NCBI GenBank assembly: GCA_029532415.1
Contig: JAQOTA010000052.1
Location: 3,596,001 to 3,660,000 of the forward strand
Direction: 5' to 3'
From: Marasmius tenuissimus
Taxonomy: Eukaryota > Basidiomycota > Agaricomycetes > Agaricales > Marasmiaceae
Length of the DNA stretch: 64,000 nucleotides
Shown: piece after piece, positions 46,261 to 57,373 of the stretch
Position numbering within the stretch: position 1 is the first letter of the stretch
How the letters are laid out: every line of letters starts with the position of its first letter
Position numbers and translations under genes: made by a program
Notes under the pieces: model-generated
What the model was told of the DNA's origin: nothing
Databases searched by the model: none
What the model saw: the letters and a program-made list of their open reading frames with translations, nothing else

Positions 46261-48245
46261 ATAAATCCTGCTTCCTCCCACTTCATGGAAGAATTGCTTC
46301 TGATTATATCACGAATTGATCCAGGCTCTTACCAGTTCTGCTCATCACAAGGAGAGTGACAAGTATGAGCAAGGAACAGCGTTGCAGAGTCGGTAGACTC
46401 ACTGGAAGAAAGATATTACAGAACTTTCCCCTTCTGTTTCTCCTCCCCCCCCCTTTGCATGATCACGGTTTCGTCTCAATGTATTTTAATTTCTACGTCA
46501 ACCCCGGATTTGAGTCTCTGCATGTAGAGGTCTCGGCGTCACGCCCACGCACGAACGACAGGCCCATAAGCGAGGTTTAAGGCCTGAGGACCCGAACTTG
46601 GATTTTCTGAAGGGAGAGTGAGACTCGAGAGTGCACTCGCGATATATGGGAACTGAATACCGAGCACTGAATTTTGAATGAATTGCTCTGGGTTTGATTC
46701 CCGAGAGCTTTCTCTAGGGTCCGTATGGGAATTTCGGTGCTCCTAACATGTAGAACTATACGGCGCGATGAACTTGGCTGGCTGATCTCGACCGTTGGCA
46801 TTTCGTTCATTTCACGCAGCCCTTACGACGAGAACACCCCCTATAAATTGTGGAAACTGGAAGGAATACTAAAGATTCAAAAGAACCTGGATTGATTGAA
46901 AAAGAGGGGTAAAGAGGGGAGAAGGTGGGGTCGTGGAGTTATGAGGGTGGAGGTACCGAAGGTAATAGATTGAAGCCTGGAATAGTTTGGGGAGGGTAAA
47001 AGCAAATATGAGAAGACCCGCGTGTTGAAACCACTTTGCTCGAGTCTGGTACTCATGCCGTGCGGAGATATGCAGGAGCCACTCTCTTCCCTCCTCGGTA
47101 ACCTTTGAGCCCGAGACTTGACATATTCCGAGTACTCAGGGACCTACAAGCATCCCGAACTCTTGGACGACCAAGCCCCGAGCCCGATTTCCCCTCATCC
47201 CGAGCCAAGCCTCCTCATGCACGGACCAACAACCCGAGCCTCCCGCGGCGAGCCCCCCTGGCAGCCGCGAGAACTCACAGGTCGCAACATGTGAGCTACT
47301 CGGAAGATCCAAGATAAGTATATGACCTGAGCTCAGCCGGCTCTACCACGAAAAGATTTCGAAATCCACCGTCACTGAGGCCCCGACAAAACGAAGAAAA
47401 AAGTCAGAGCAACGGTAAGTGCTTACTTGGCGTCGATGGTTTGATTGACGCGGCTCACCCACCCAAGTTATGTCGGGCTTTTCAACTGAGTAGTTAAACT
47501 CTCAAAATACTCGAGAACACCGATCGAGTTGGGGAACCGACCTGAACGCTTGGGAGTTTTAATCAGGCTTCCCTCTCTCAACGACCCTCTTCTCACCAGT
47601 GAGGGAGGGGGGTGCAAAAGCCATAGTTTCGATACCACGCGATATCCCGACTCGTTCAACGAATTGAGAGACTTGGCTACTCGGGCGCTCCGTTGTTGAG
47701 CGAAGCTCCGCGCATTGTTGAACTACCACTTTGTTTGATTCCCACTATTTGGGTCAAAATCTCTGGCGTCAGTTCGCTCTAGTCTCTTGTTTTGGGAAGT
47801 TCACAACCACGTTCGTGATTCATTTAATCCAACCCTTAGTCCGTTCTTATCACACAAAGAAGCTTCCGTCCCGATAAGATGGTGGAAATTATGGTAGCGA
47901 CAAACGGCGAAACGAGAATGGTCACCGTGGCGAAGCCACCAAGGCTTTGGTCAGTTGTTCGTATTCGCTCCCATAGAACCTCGAGTCTTTCTACCAGTGC
48001 TACTGCACGTGAACTCAGCTGGGCAACGCGCGAATAATCTTCGAAAGGTGTTGACACTGTTGACAGCATTTAATAGCTAACATCAAGTGGTATAAAAATG
48101 TCCTATAGTTCGATTATCGTACGCGTGTTTGTTTATCTTAAGGGAAGCACAGATGTACACTCCAGATAGGTATGTAGCCACGCCCACTACATGCCAGTGT
48201 CTCTTCTCTCGTGGCCGACGGAGAGCACGTCAACAGTTGAGAAAT
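46261..48245. other. Long intergenic region
   Basis: No supported gene is present. Purine-rich (46880-46990) and pyrimidine-rich stretches occur. From about 47895 it is duplicated from 35790. The minus-strand frame 47836-48069 (SSRAVALVERLEVLWERI, then TVTILVSPFVATIISTIL) has a partly conserved relative at 35.8-36.0 kb and may be a gene relic. Confidence 0.4.
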
Positions 48246-49780
48246 TTAGACAATGTTCACATTGATAGCGTTCTGGTTCGTAAAAGGATTGAGAGAAGCC
48301 TGAACCGTGACGTCAAACATTCAGAACACGCCCATTGAAAATTGAAAAGTACAGGTACTCACCCCAATCAAACTAAACTGTGTCAATGAAATCTGCGCAA
48401 ACCCTTTCGCCACATCCTCTGGAATCTTCACCGTAAAGTTCTCATGGGGTGGCAGGAACCACGCTCCCCCAAATTCAGGGTTATACGGACCCTTGTAAAG
48501 GATCGAGGTTCCGACAGTGGACTGGGAGCATTTCGTATGGGCGTCGTCTGGGCAGCTAGCAAAACCGAGGACGATCCCAACTTCTTCAGCGCTAGATTGA
48601 AAGTTCTGTGGGACAAGGATTACTTAGTCGACGTTATTGAGATCTGGGAGAAGGGACTTACGGGACGAGCGACCATGACTAGGAGATCGCTTCCAGCTTG
48701 AACGTCTGTCCCGTTCGTGGGGAAGCCGATCATAGCTCGTTGAGCAACAGCTGTGGATGCAGCAGCGAGGAAAGTGAGAGCAGAAGCGGAGAATTCCATA
48801 GCTGGGCTGGAGGGAGGGGAAACTGAGAAATGAAGAAAGAATTCGAAGACCTTTATATAACGCAACGCAGCGGCTGTCGATCCCCGTAGACCGAGGTGCC
48901 ATGGGCACTCGTTATGGGAAATCGATGATCTAATTTTTCAAGTTGAAGCGATCGGCTGTGAGCATTGGACGGAGGTGGCAATAAAACTCCCATGGTTGAC
49001 TCCACCGAATGAAATCATCCGAGGGGATGACCCAGGAACAAGGAGACCCAAAAACGTTGACCATGCTTAGGGAGGAACATCCTTTTCTGCGAAAGAATGC
49101 ACTTGCGCTTACGACAGATGCCTCGGTGACAGCGCAAATACAGTACATAGGATACATATTTCGCCGGCACGTTTCGTTAGCTTGAACTATACAGCCGCCC
49201 AATGTTTTTAGCCTGATTTGAGGATTTGAATTTCGTCCCCGGGCCAGTTGAGACTGGATCAGACTTCAAATTTACGGTCGCTAGGCAGGCCCAACTCGAA
49301 CGAGTTTCAAGAGTTCTCGCGTCTAGACCCTTTTGCAATTGACTCTTGAGAATCTCCGCCGAGACGAATCGGCCATGTTGGGCTCTGTGGGTGTTTACTG
49401 TTGATGAAGTCAGAAGCTCAGGCAGGCGATACAAACAAGGTTCTTGGCATTGAGTACAAGCACACCCCAAGTCATTCCCCATCGCCGAAGTTTCCAACAC
49501 GTTCACCATTCGATGCCCTAGTTAATGAAGGATATTGGTGAATGGACGCAAGGCCTGGAATTAAGAGGGGATCTCATATTCGTAAACCTATGGCCTGAAT
49601 CCCTGACCGACCGGGCGTCGACGCCATAGCCATGAAAGAAACGTGAGATCAAAGTTCATTGGCGAGAGACCCCAGAGATACGATGCTGCCGTCCTTGTCT
49701 GTCGATAGCTGACAAGAGTTCTTGAAGCAAACTGGCGGTGGATACATTGGAATTGATCGAGCAGTTGAAAAACTATTGCT
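47895..49780. repeat. Segmental duplication, copy 2 left arm
   Basis: This is the counterpart of 35790-37760 in the same orientation. Here the secreted-protein gene is followed only about 1.4 kb later by an intact F-box gene, whereas copy 1 has about 4 kb more. Confidence 0.65.
48246..48799 (-). CDS. Small secreted protein, copy 2
   Basis: Three exons in phase (48799-48662, 48605-48363, 48299-48246) give 144 residues. The signal peptide is MEFSASALTFLAAASTAVA, and the mature part again begins with AMIGFPTNGTDVQAG. The middle exon is the same length (243 bases) as in the copy at 36152-36705, and the third exon is also identical in length. Conserved elements are the paired Cys of the SC-PDDAHTKC segment, the YNGPY segment and PPHENFTVKIP. 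The start is set by the signal peptide. Function is unknown. Confidence 0.8.
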
Positions 49781-50232
49781 CAAGTACTGTTGAAGCAGGA
49801 TCACCGTGCATTTTGACATGGTAGGCCGTAGAATTGGATAAAATCTGAAGCTGTCGACGACTTTGAAGAGCTACAGTCACTGAATAAGATCCCACAAGTC
49901 GGAATGAGGTAACATCGAAACCTAACCGGCCGAGTCCTTGAAGAAAACTTTTGACGGTAGAGCGACTCGAGCCCCTAGGGCACATGATTTCTCTATTTTT
50001 TGTGTTTTGGGCTTGGTTGAAATTGCCAGCCTGACTACAAAGGTCCCAACCAATAGGTTGGGGCAAGTGCGTCATGAAGGTTTGAGTTCAAGTGGGAAAA
50101 TGGCTCGGCGCCAATCAGGCGTCTCATATCATCGATCATCAATGATCATGAACACTGCCTTCGGCCTCGGTTCCTGGCTCCAGCTGCAGGGTCGTCTTCA
50201 CCACGTTCCGCGTTCTTTGTCTCCTGACCACC
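48800..50232. other. Intergenic part of duplication copy 2
   Basis: No supported gene is present. It matches copy 1 up to about 49780 and again from about 50150. The roughly 370 bases in between replace the 4-kb block of copy 1. Confidence 0.45.
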
Positions 50233-51903
50233 ATGACCATCGAAACCCTACCTCCCGAAATAATACTACAAATCTTTCAAAAGGTCTCTGAACTCGACCA
50301 TCTACCGCAGTCTGCCACCCACCATCCCCATACAAGCCAACACCCCCACTCAACTCCGCCCAGGCTGCCCGCTATCCTCACCCATCTGCAAGTATGCCAC
50401 CGCTGGCGCACCCTGATCCTCGACTCACCCGGGCTCTTCAGCGAGGTTATCATCTGCTCTAAACAAAGCTATGATATGAAGAAATATACCGACTTTTGGT
50501 TCCAAAACTCGAAGGAGTGTCCGCTAGACCTTACTATTCATCTTTCCGGTGAGAAAGCGGACGTGCAAACGTTTCACACTCTCCTCTACCACTCGATTAG
50601 ACCGGCTCTATGGAGACTAAGGGCGCTGAGGTTCACGTTCTCGGAACAAGGGGAGCCGCACCACTTGGTATCGTTGTTCTACCCTCTCCTTGTCGAACGG
50701 TCGGATGCACCCGTACTCGAGGAACTGAGTGTCCAATACCTTGGGGGTGCGGGGAGACCGATTATTCTTCTTGCACCTCCTACATCCCACAACTTCTTGT
50801 TCACCTCTCCACCACCGAACCTACGACACTTGACGGTTCGGGGTATAGATCCTCCTACGCCGTTCACGAGAAGCCTCACCCATCTCGATATATTCAACGT
50901 CGATCTCGGTCCGCGAGGATTTCGAAACCTCGTTGCAGAATGTTCAGATCTAGAGGTCTTGGCGTTGCGAGCGATACGTATCCCTACACCTTCCCTTACC
51001 TCCGACGAATCCACCGAGCCGATTCATATGGATCGGTTGAAGATGTTGACCCTCGAATTCGGACGAGCGATGCAACACAACTTGATGGACGATCCAAAAC
51101 GCGTTCTCGCATACGTCATTGCACCCAACCTTGAAGAGATGCATGTCTCAACGGGCGGGATACCGATCTGGTTGGGAAATCTTCTACCGGATCCGACGTG
51201 TCTGGGGAAGTTGAGGAGGTTGAAACTAGACGCAGTCGTGAAGGATGCAGAGAATCTATTTACGAGGAGGGTTGTCGACAACTCGAGCTGGTTCAGGGAT
51301 TTGCCTTCTTTCAATGAGGACGATACGGGGCTGGAGGAGGTGGAGATGGTACATTCGGTGGGGGAGGTGCTTGGAATCGATTTTCCTCCGAGTGAGCCGC
51401 AGCCGCAGCTGGGGAGATCAGGTGGGGATGACCTGAACCTACCACTTCCCTTGTTTGTGCCGGTTATGCCACTTCAGCCTCGCTCGAGGGATGTCTACCT
51501 TTTGGCACATAGGGGTTATCCATCGTTCATACTCTCATCATTATCATCTTCGACGACTTCCTCCCTGACCCCGTTCGCAAATTTGCGAACCATCTCAATT
51601 GACACAATCCGCGCAGATGAGATGCTATGGTTGTGTCGGTTATTGGCCGTGCGGCCGAGTATCCAGGTTGTGACGTTGTCAGAGTCGGCTTTGAGGAGTT
51701 TACGTTCGAGTTTGTTCCTATATGAGGGGAACAAGGGGGAGTGGAGGATCAGACTGAAAAAACCTAGTTATTTGGCGTATCGGTCGGAGTTTGAGGAGGG
51801 GGAATCAGAGACGAAGACTCGAGGAATGGACGTGGTTCAGTGGGTGAAGGACAAAGTGGATGAATTGTGGGTCGTGAGGCGTGGGGTAAGGGTAAGGGTT
51901 TGA
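50233..51903 (+). CDS. F-box/LRR-like protein (family 2, intact)
   Basis: A single uninterrupted exon encodes 556 residues, the longest plain frame outside the transposon. An N-terminal F-box is split by a His/Pro-rich insert: TIETLPPEIILQIFQKVSE, then ILTHLQVCHRWRTLILDSPG LFS. This is the usual basidiomycete F-box form. Leu-rich segments follow (LEELSVQYLG, LTHLDIFNVDLGPRGF, LEVLALRAIRIP, LKMLTLEFG, LRRLKLDAVV). The C terminus (NLRTISIDTIRADEMLWLCR to GVRVRV) is preserved in the dead copy at 42144-43748. The probable role is substrate adaptor of an SCF ubiquitin ligase. This family lacks introns, unlike family 1. Confidence 0.85.
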   Translation: MTIETLPPEIILQIFQKVSELDHLPQSATHHPHTSQHPHSTPPRLPAILTHLQVCHRWRTLILDSPGLFSEVIICSKQSYDMKKYTDFWFQNSKECPLDLTIHLSGEKADVQTFHTLLYHSIRPALWRLRALRFTFSEQGEPHHLVSLFYPLLVERSDAPVLEELSVQYLGGAGRPIILLAPPTSHNFLFTSPPPNLRHLTVRGIDPPTPFTRSLTHLDIFNVDLGPRGFRNLVAECSDLEVLALRAIRIPTPSLTSDESTEPIHMDRLKMLTLEFGRAMQHNLMDDPKRVLAYVIAPNLEEMHVSTGGIPIWLGNLLPDPTCLGKLRRLKLDAVVKDAENLFTRRVVDNSSWFRDLPSFNEDDTGLEEVEMVHSVGEVLGIDFPPSEPQPQLGRSGGDDLNLPLPLFVPVMPLQPRSRDVYLLAHRGYPSFILSSLSSSTTSSLTPFANLRTISIDTIRADEMLWLCRLLAVRPSIQVVTLSESALRSLRSSLFLYEGNKGEWRIRLKKPSYLAYRSEFEEGESETKTRGMDVVQWVKDKVDELWVVRRGVRVRV

Positions 51904-52931
51904 TTTATTACTTGCTTTTTTGCGGCTTTTTTGCTATCGAGATGGAGTTTGAAACATATCTGTACAGAACCGTGGCCTCGATCGTCTACATATGTGCCGG
52001 ATTAATCAATGTGATAGTGCGGTTGTAATGTAGGGGCTGGACCTTGAGGCAAAGATACATAGCGACTAGTGCTAGTAGTGGCCAATTCTTTGTAGGCACG
52101 AGTGCTCGACGCTAAGTTTGGCGAGACAGTTCTTCATACAATGGGCAATAGTCAGAGCTGGAGAAGGACCCAGGGAAACTTGTACGTTCTCGGGATTTGA
52201 TATCACGGTAGAGGCATTGTTCCAAGGATGTTGTTCCAAACGGAGCTCCAAGTTCGTCATAGATCTCTTGTGAAGTTTGAGAGAGTCATGACAGATTAGT
52301 GTTTAACTTCTCTCTCTTTTTTGAATGGTTCAGCTTTTGATCTTCAGCCTTCAGGAATCAGGATTCAAACATTGGAGTCACTGTGATTGAGACTTGAACC
52401 CCGGGGAATGTTTTACCAGTGCGATCCTTTTTTCATCAGGAACACGCCACCGAAACTTCATTCATCGCTCCTCGGGGCTAGAACAATTGAGGAAGATTGT
52501 CGCACGGGAGCCAGTAAATCTTGCGAATTTGATTTCGGTGCTGCTAATTACTCGAAGTCAGATAGAGATTCAGTACCCCGAATTCCTCAACGCGATTTGC
52601 ATTTGTGATTTCCCGCCTGGTATTTATATGCCTTGTCCGTCCTGTCCTATTCCGGTAAAATCTGTGGTATATTCTTCACACAGTTCCGTTACGGGGAATT
52701 GAGCCCTTGGCTATCGCGCATCAACAATGCTCGTCGCTACTGCGTTCGAGAATGTGCAGGTGACATTGTTCAAATCATTATCCACAACACAACTGAAACG
52801 CTCGAGTCCGATCTCTTTCGTACGATTGTGTATGTTATAGTGGAATACATGGTTTACCTACATTCTGGTTATCGTCTCGATAGCCTTCTAAGGAATACAG
52901 AGGTCCATGAGATTGGGTTTCTTCGGGTAAA
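51904..52931. other. Intergenic region
   Basis: No supported gene is present. Frames at 52387-52950 overlap in three phases without a recognisable product. Confidence 0.35.
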
Positions 52932-53753
52932 CTATTTTTCGGTGAAGTAAGATGGAGGGGCTTGATTACCTTCGAGTGAAGCTATCTCTGTGTCGCTTTT
53001 GTTTTCTTGAGTCTCCGGATTACTGTGACTTAAACGCCTCGGCCGATACCTTTCCTTTGGTTGCGGAGGGGGAACGTTGAAGGGAATAATTGTTCGCTCA
53101 TCCTCCTCTACAACACCTGAATCTTCTAGAATCGTAGGGGCGTCCCTGACGGCTTGCTCTACGCTTACCATGCTTTTCCTCCGGACGACCTGATTGATCG
53201 GAAGCATTGACGAGATTGTCTATCATATAGCGGGTCAATAATCTCAGTTAGGCCCCCCCGGCGTTACGGAGCAGGAACAGGATAATGCCACTCACCGCAC
53301 CCAGGGGAGCCATTCGCAACATTAGCCATTGCGGAAACCAGCTTGGTTGCATGATCGACCATATATATTGTCTGGGATATTATTGCTGCAGTGGTAAGAA
53401 GAAACAAAAACACGACACATCCGAGATAGAGCCTGGTGAGCCGCCGTTTACGTTTTCTCAAAGATTTGTGGCGAAAGATACGAATAGAGGATCCTAGCAG
53501 ATATACATTGATCCCTGTTTGTCAATGAACAATTGGATTATGAGTCAATGGTGATCTAATGTGGGAGAAGTGTACTAACCATAAACAAAGTATGAGAGCT
53601 ATCGGATCTGATCTAGTCGTGCAGGCAACGAGATTTCAATTGAGAATCTGGACTCACTGTCAGAGTGCCAACGGGTCTGGAGACAATGTCATAAGTATAA
53701 GGTCTGACGAGATAAGACGGAAAGTTTCGAATGTTTGAATACCTCGAGGACAT
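52932..53753 (-). CDS. Truncated relative of the seven-helix family
   Basis: Exons 53753-53658, 53598-53580 (19 bases) and 53514 onward join in phase. They encode a start MSSRYSNIRNFPSYL, a first helix LSYFVYGINVYLLGSSI, a basic loop (HKSLRKRKRRLTR) and a second helix GCVVFLFLLTTAAIISQTIY. This corresponds to the first third of the protein at 44787-46260 (IIYGVHMVL, then GVSVVILFLLSTA). The remaining five helices are absent. A hydrophilic tail (VPPPQPKERYRPRRLSHS to PPSYFTEK, stop at 52932) follows through a junction I cannot fix: GTGAGT after 53296 is out of phase, while a weak GTTCCT donor near 53273 is in phase. It is either a two-helix derivative or a pseudogene with an internal deletion. 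Confidence 0.5.
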
Positions 53754-55655
53754 TGCTTCGATCCCAAAGTGCCTGGCATTTCTCCCGGAGTATATACACA
53801 CACACATACACATCAGATGTTCCAGTGCCATATCCTGATCTTTCATTACAACAGAGGCAATGAAAAATCGAATTTGCGGCTTGACGGTCGCTATTGCTGT
53901 CAATGATTGTCATCCCAGAATCCTGGTGCGATTCGCCTCGCTCTCCAGTTATTGTTCTTCTGCAATCGGAATCGAGCTCTGCAAGGTGATGCGAAACAAT
54001 CGCTCGTCTCGATGGTGATGGTCACAAGAAACCCGTGTTCAGCATCTGCCGACCGCACCAGGCCAGTAATTTTACCATCGGAGAAGTCCGAGTCACACGT
54101 GCTTCGCGGGGGTTGGCGTTCAGATTGCAATCTGAATTGATTGCACTCAACTTGCACAACTCCGGTTGCCTTTTTACCAACTGATAGGTCCGCGTGCCAT
54201 GAGTGTAGACCAGCAGTGAACCTTCTGTTCCACGTCTTTACTGTGACACATACGAATAAAGATGGTCACGATGATGCACCATCTCCTCAATTTTGATGTT
54301 CATTCGAGCGGAACCGTCCCGTTGCCTCTAGTTCGGATTCATCGTTGTCCTTCTGTTAAATTCGGTACGAGATACCCACGCCAAGACAGAAGTTAGGACC
54401 TCCGACTCAGTAGCAAGTTTACAGCTATTCTTCAAAATCAGCATCACCATCGTCGTCAGGATGTAGCATGAGTCTTAACAGCGACTGTAACGAGGCCGGA
54501 CTCTTTGACAGAGCATTAGAGCGTATAGATGGCTCGCCCAGCACCACATGATCAGCCGTATGCTTAATATTTTGATTGTCCCCTTCCCTGCAAGAGATAA
54601 GTTTCAAATAATTAAATATTAACACCACCGAGTGATCACTCCGTATTTAAATGCCTCCCTCCATGTCAACCCTTCACTGCGGGCTTAGAATATCAGCATG
54701 ACAGACACCTTGAAGGGTGTTCAGTTGTTGCAGGCTGTCATTGATTTATTATGATTGTCCTATTTATATATTAGGTCAAACAGATGTATAATAGAGTGAA
54801 AAGAAAGGAGGGAAAGCAGAGGCCATAACTGGAACTCACTGCTGTCTACTTCAGAGTGTAGAGCCCAAACAAGGGCCACACTGTAGTAACTACTAGCAAT
54901 AGAACTACATACTGGAACTCTCACCTTAAACTTGCGGAACTCAAACAGAGACTTATAACAAACTAAAAACACAGAAAAACTCAGAGACTACAGGGAGGAG
55001 CTAGGGCTCAACTCCAGAGACAAACCCAAAGACAGAGAACAGGGAAAGACAATGACAACAATATCTAGGCTGAGGTTTCTCTCAAAACCTCAGGCCTTTT
55101 ATACTATTCTGACTTTCTACTTGCACAGCCTACAGTGTACATGTACAATTATCTATGAGTCCTAGGGATACAGAAAGTCCCTGGACTTACTGGTACTTGG
55201 GAACAGCTTTCCTGAGAAGGCTGTTCCTGGATTTGCACAGCCTCCAGTCTTCTAACCTATTCAGCAAGGTATTTGGGGGCTGAATTGGGGCTGTTACTGG
55301 GGTCTTTCAAAGAAAAGAGCTGTGAGAAATCAAAATACCTCAGGAACTAATGGGTCCCAGGGGGATATGTCTTGGAATTGGAGTGATTTAGGGACCCCGA
55401 AAGTGCCAGACATTCATTAGATGAGGATCTGCAATAATGGGTGGGGGGGTTGAATACTGAATCCGGCCATTTTCGAGGGTTGTAGGTGGACAAAAAAATT
55501 CTCCTTTTGGGAAACCTGTAGGTGGATGGCAACTCTGACCTTGAAAGACTCTGCTCTGTAGGTGGACAACCATATCTGACCTTCAAAAATCACAGAAAAA
55601 TAGCAAAACAAATTGTTTAGTGTGTAAATGAGCTCAAACATAGTGTATCTCTATC
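53754..55655. other. Gene-poor left flank of the retrotransposon
   Basis: No clear gene is present. A minus-strand frame 54425-54628 ends DDDGDADFEE and could be a terminal exon of something unrecognised. From about 54700 the composition changes (AT-richer, with CACAGCC- and GGCTGTTCC-type repeated blocks), suggesting old transposon remains. Confidence 0.35.
55481..55572. repeat. Three spaced copies of TGTAGGTGGA
   Basis: TGTAGGTGGA begins at 55481, 55517 and 55557. The last two copies are followed by a similar CTCTGACCTT/ATCTGACCTT block. It is a short degenerate tandem array of about 36-40 bases per unit next to the LTR element. Confidence 0.6.
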
Positions 55656-56030
55656 TGTTAGCAATCACCAGTTCTGACCTGGTGATGTGTTGCACTAAGC
55701 TTTGAGACAACAAAGAATGAGGCAAAGAATAGAGAACTTAATACTGGTGAGGAATAAACCAGCTCAAGACTGGGGAATACATGCAGAGTATCTACTTCTT
55801 AAATACTACTTGGAGGACTGCAGCGTGTGTCTACGGTGAGGTATGACAGCGAGGTATGACATTGTGAAACAGTATCTGAAACAGGTCCGACATGTGTCTA
55901 CAGCATGTGGGTCCCTTCATGTATCTACCATGTGTCCATATGATAAGATATGAGTCATGTGAGGGATATAGATAAGATGGAAAAGGATAAGATAAGGAGA
56001 AAAGATAAGATAGGAGGGAAATTCATGACA
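55656..56030 (-). repeat. LTR, 3' LTR of the minus-strand host element
   Basis: It begins TGTTAGCAATCACC and ends TTCATGACA on the plus strand, so TG...CA on both strands. It differs from the other LTR at about 12 of 375 positions by eye, ten of them transitions. Confidence 0.9.
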
Positions 56031-56669
56031 TTACCCCTCCTTTAAGGATCATGTCCTCGTAATGAGAAGAACATTTTCCTGTTATTTGAGAGGTAGGAAA
56101 TAGTAAGGTGTCCATAACTAGATATCGAAAGTTCTTTGGCTTAGGAGACATAGGATTTATTCTATGAAAGTCTGCAGTCACTTCCTTGGCATTCTTTAAG
56201 TTACTTATGGGTTCCCAAGTGTTTTCTTCTACAGGATAACCCTTCCAACTGACGTAGTATTCTATCTTTCCTTTATCGTTCAATTAACTATCTGCGATCT
56301 CTTCAACTTCATATTTTTTCCACCATCTGCTTCGATAGGAAGGGGAGGAGGAGGTTTCTCTTGTGAGGGGAATTCAGGAGGATAGTACAGAGTAATTAGA
56401 GCTTCATTGAAGACTGGGTGTATCTTCCAGGTATTCAGGAGTTCTGGTTTGTATGACAAAGAACCAATCTTTTTCAAGACCTTGAAAGGACCATGACATT
56501 TATTATCTAGTTCCTTGGCCAAACATTTACTGGATATATTTGTGGCCTCAACATAGACTTGGTCACCCTCTTCATATTCCCTGGAGTCAGACTGGTTTCG
56601 ATCATAGAAGTGCTTCATGGTTTTGTTACATCCATGCCGGTTCCAGGGTTTCCGAAGGCCTCTATCCAC
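56031..56669 (-). pseudogene. Chromovirus integrase C-end and chromodomain remnant
   Basis: Read on the minus strand, 56669-56280 encodes the integrase C-terminal module (MKHFYDRNQSDSREYEEGDQ, then HGPFKVLKKIGSLSY and WKIHPVFNEALI). Then 56283-56023 encodes a chromodomain (EYYVSWKGYPVEENTWEPIS) and the classic chromovirus ending HYEDMILKGGVMS. A frameshift near the A-run at about 56310 and a TAA at the start of the chromodomain (IADS-stop-LNDKGK) separate the two parts. AAAGGAGGGG just before the LTR is the polypurine tract. The chromodomain would normally steer integration to marked chromatin. Confidence 0.88.
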
Positions 56670-56675
56670 CTTCTG

Positions 56676-57373
56676 GAGATTCCGATACTCGGAATCTACT
56701 TTATGTTTTCTCTTCCTTCACGATCCTTTTCAGAACATGACTTCGGATTCCGACGTCGTGTCCCCGGTACTTACGGATCGGAGATACATATACACCGTTC
56801 ATTTCCGAGTAGTACGTATACTCTACATTCCAACATTCCGCTCTCCATTCTATCATGACTCATCCCGTACATTCCATTCTGACACTTCATTTCCGATTCA
56901 TCTCCGACTCCGGGACTTCATCCTCCGTCTCGGATCCCGTACTGTACATACATTCTCTCCCGCTCTTGACTCACCTTCGGTACTACGATCGCCAGAACCC
57001 CTTCGGAGGTCTCGGAGATCGATACATATATAAGCTAGATACTTCACGACTTGTATTCCTCAGAATTAAAATCAACTTGGTTTCCGTTTATCTCATTCGT
57101 CTCATTCGGTCTCTTTATCTCTATCGTCTCTTCATCTTTATCTTCCTTTCCTTCCGGTCAAGGACAACTCAACTCAACGGTGTTGTTGGCAAAACCTTCG
57201 ACTATTGTCCAGCCATCCGTTCGGCCTTCTGGTCGTCGGAATCTCTCCAACTCCGACTAGTCCATTCCGGCACGTCGGCTTCCGTCTCTTCCGCTCGGAC
57301 CTCTGTCTGGGCTGTCATATCCGCACGATCCTAACAGTATTTTAATTCTCGAACCTTGAGTTGAAATTACTGA
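56676..57373 (+). other. 5' untranslated region or 5' LTR part of the inserted gypsy element
   Basis: This segment starts abruptly after the minus-strand integrase remnant and runs to the gag start. CGATCCTAACA at about 57328-57338 could be an LTR end, with a primer-binding site after it. No matching downstream LTR exists in the window, so the limits cannot be fixed. Confidence 0.45.

Noticed and set aside
56540..57033. Plus-strand open frames near the left end of the retrotransposon as genes
   Set aside because: They cross the junction between antisense integrase remnant and the untranslated 5' part of the inserted element, and show no protein-like features.
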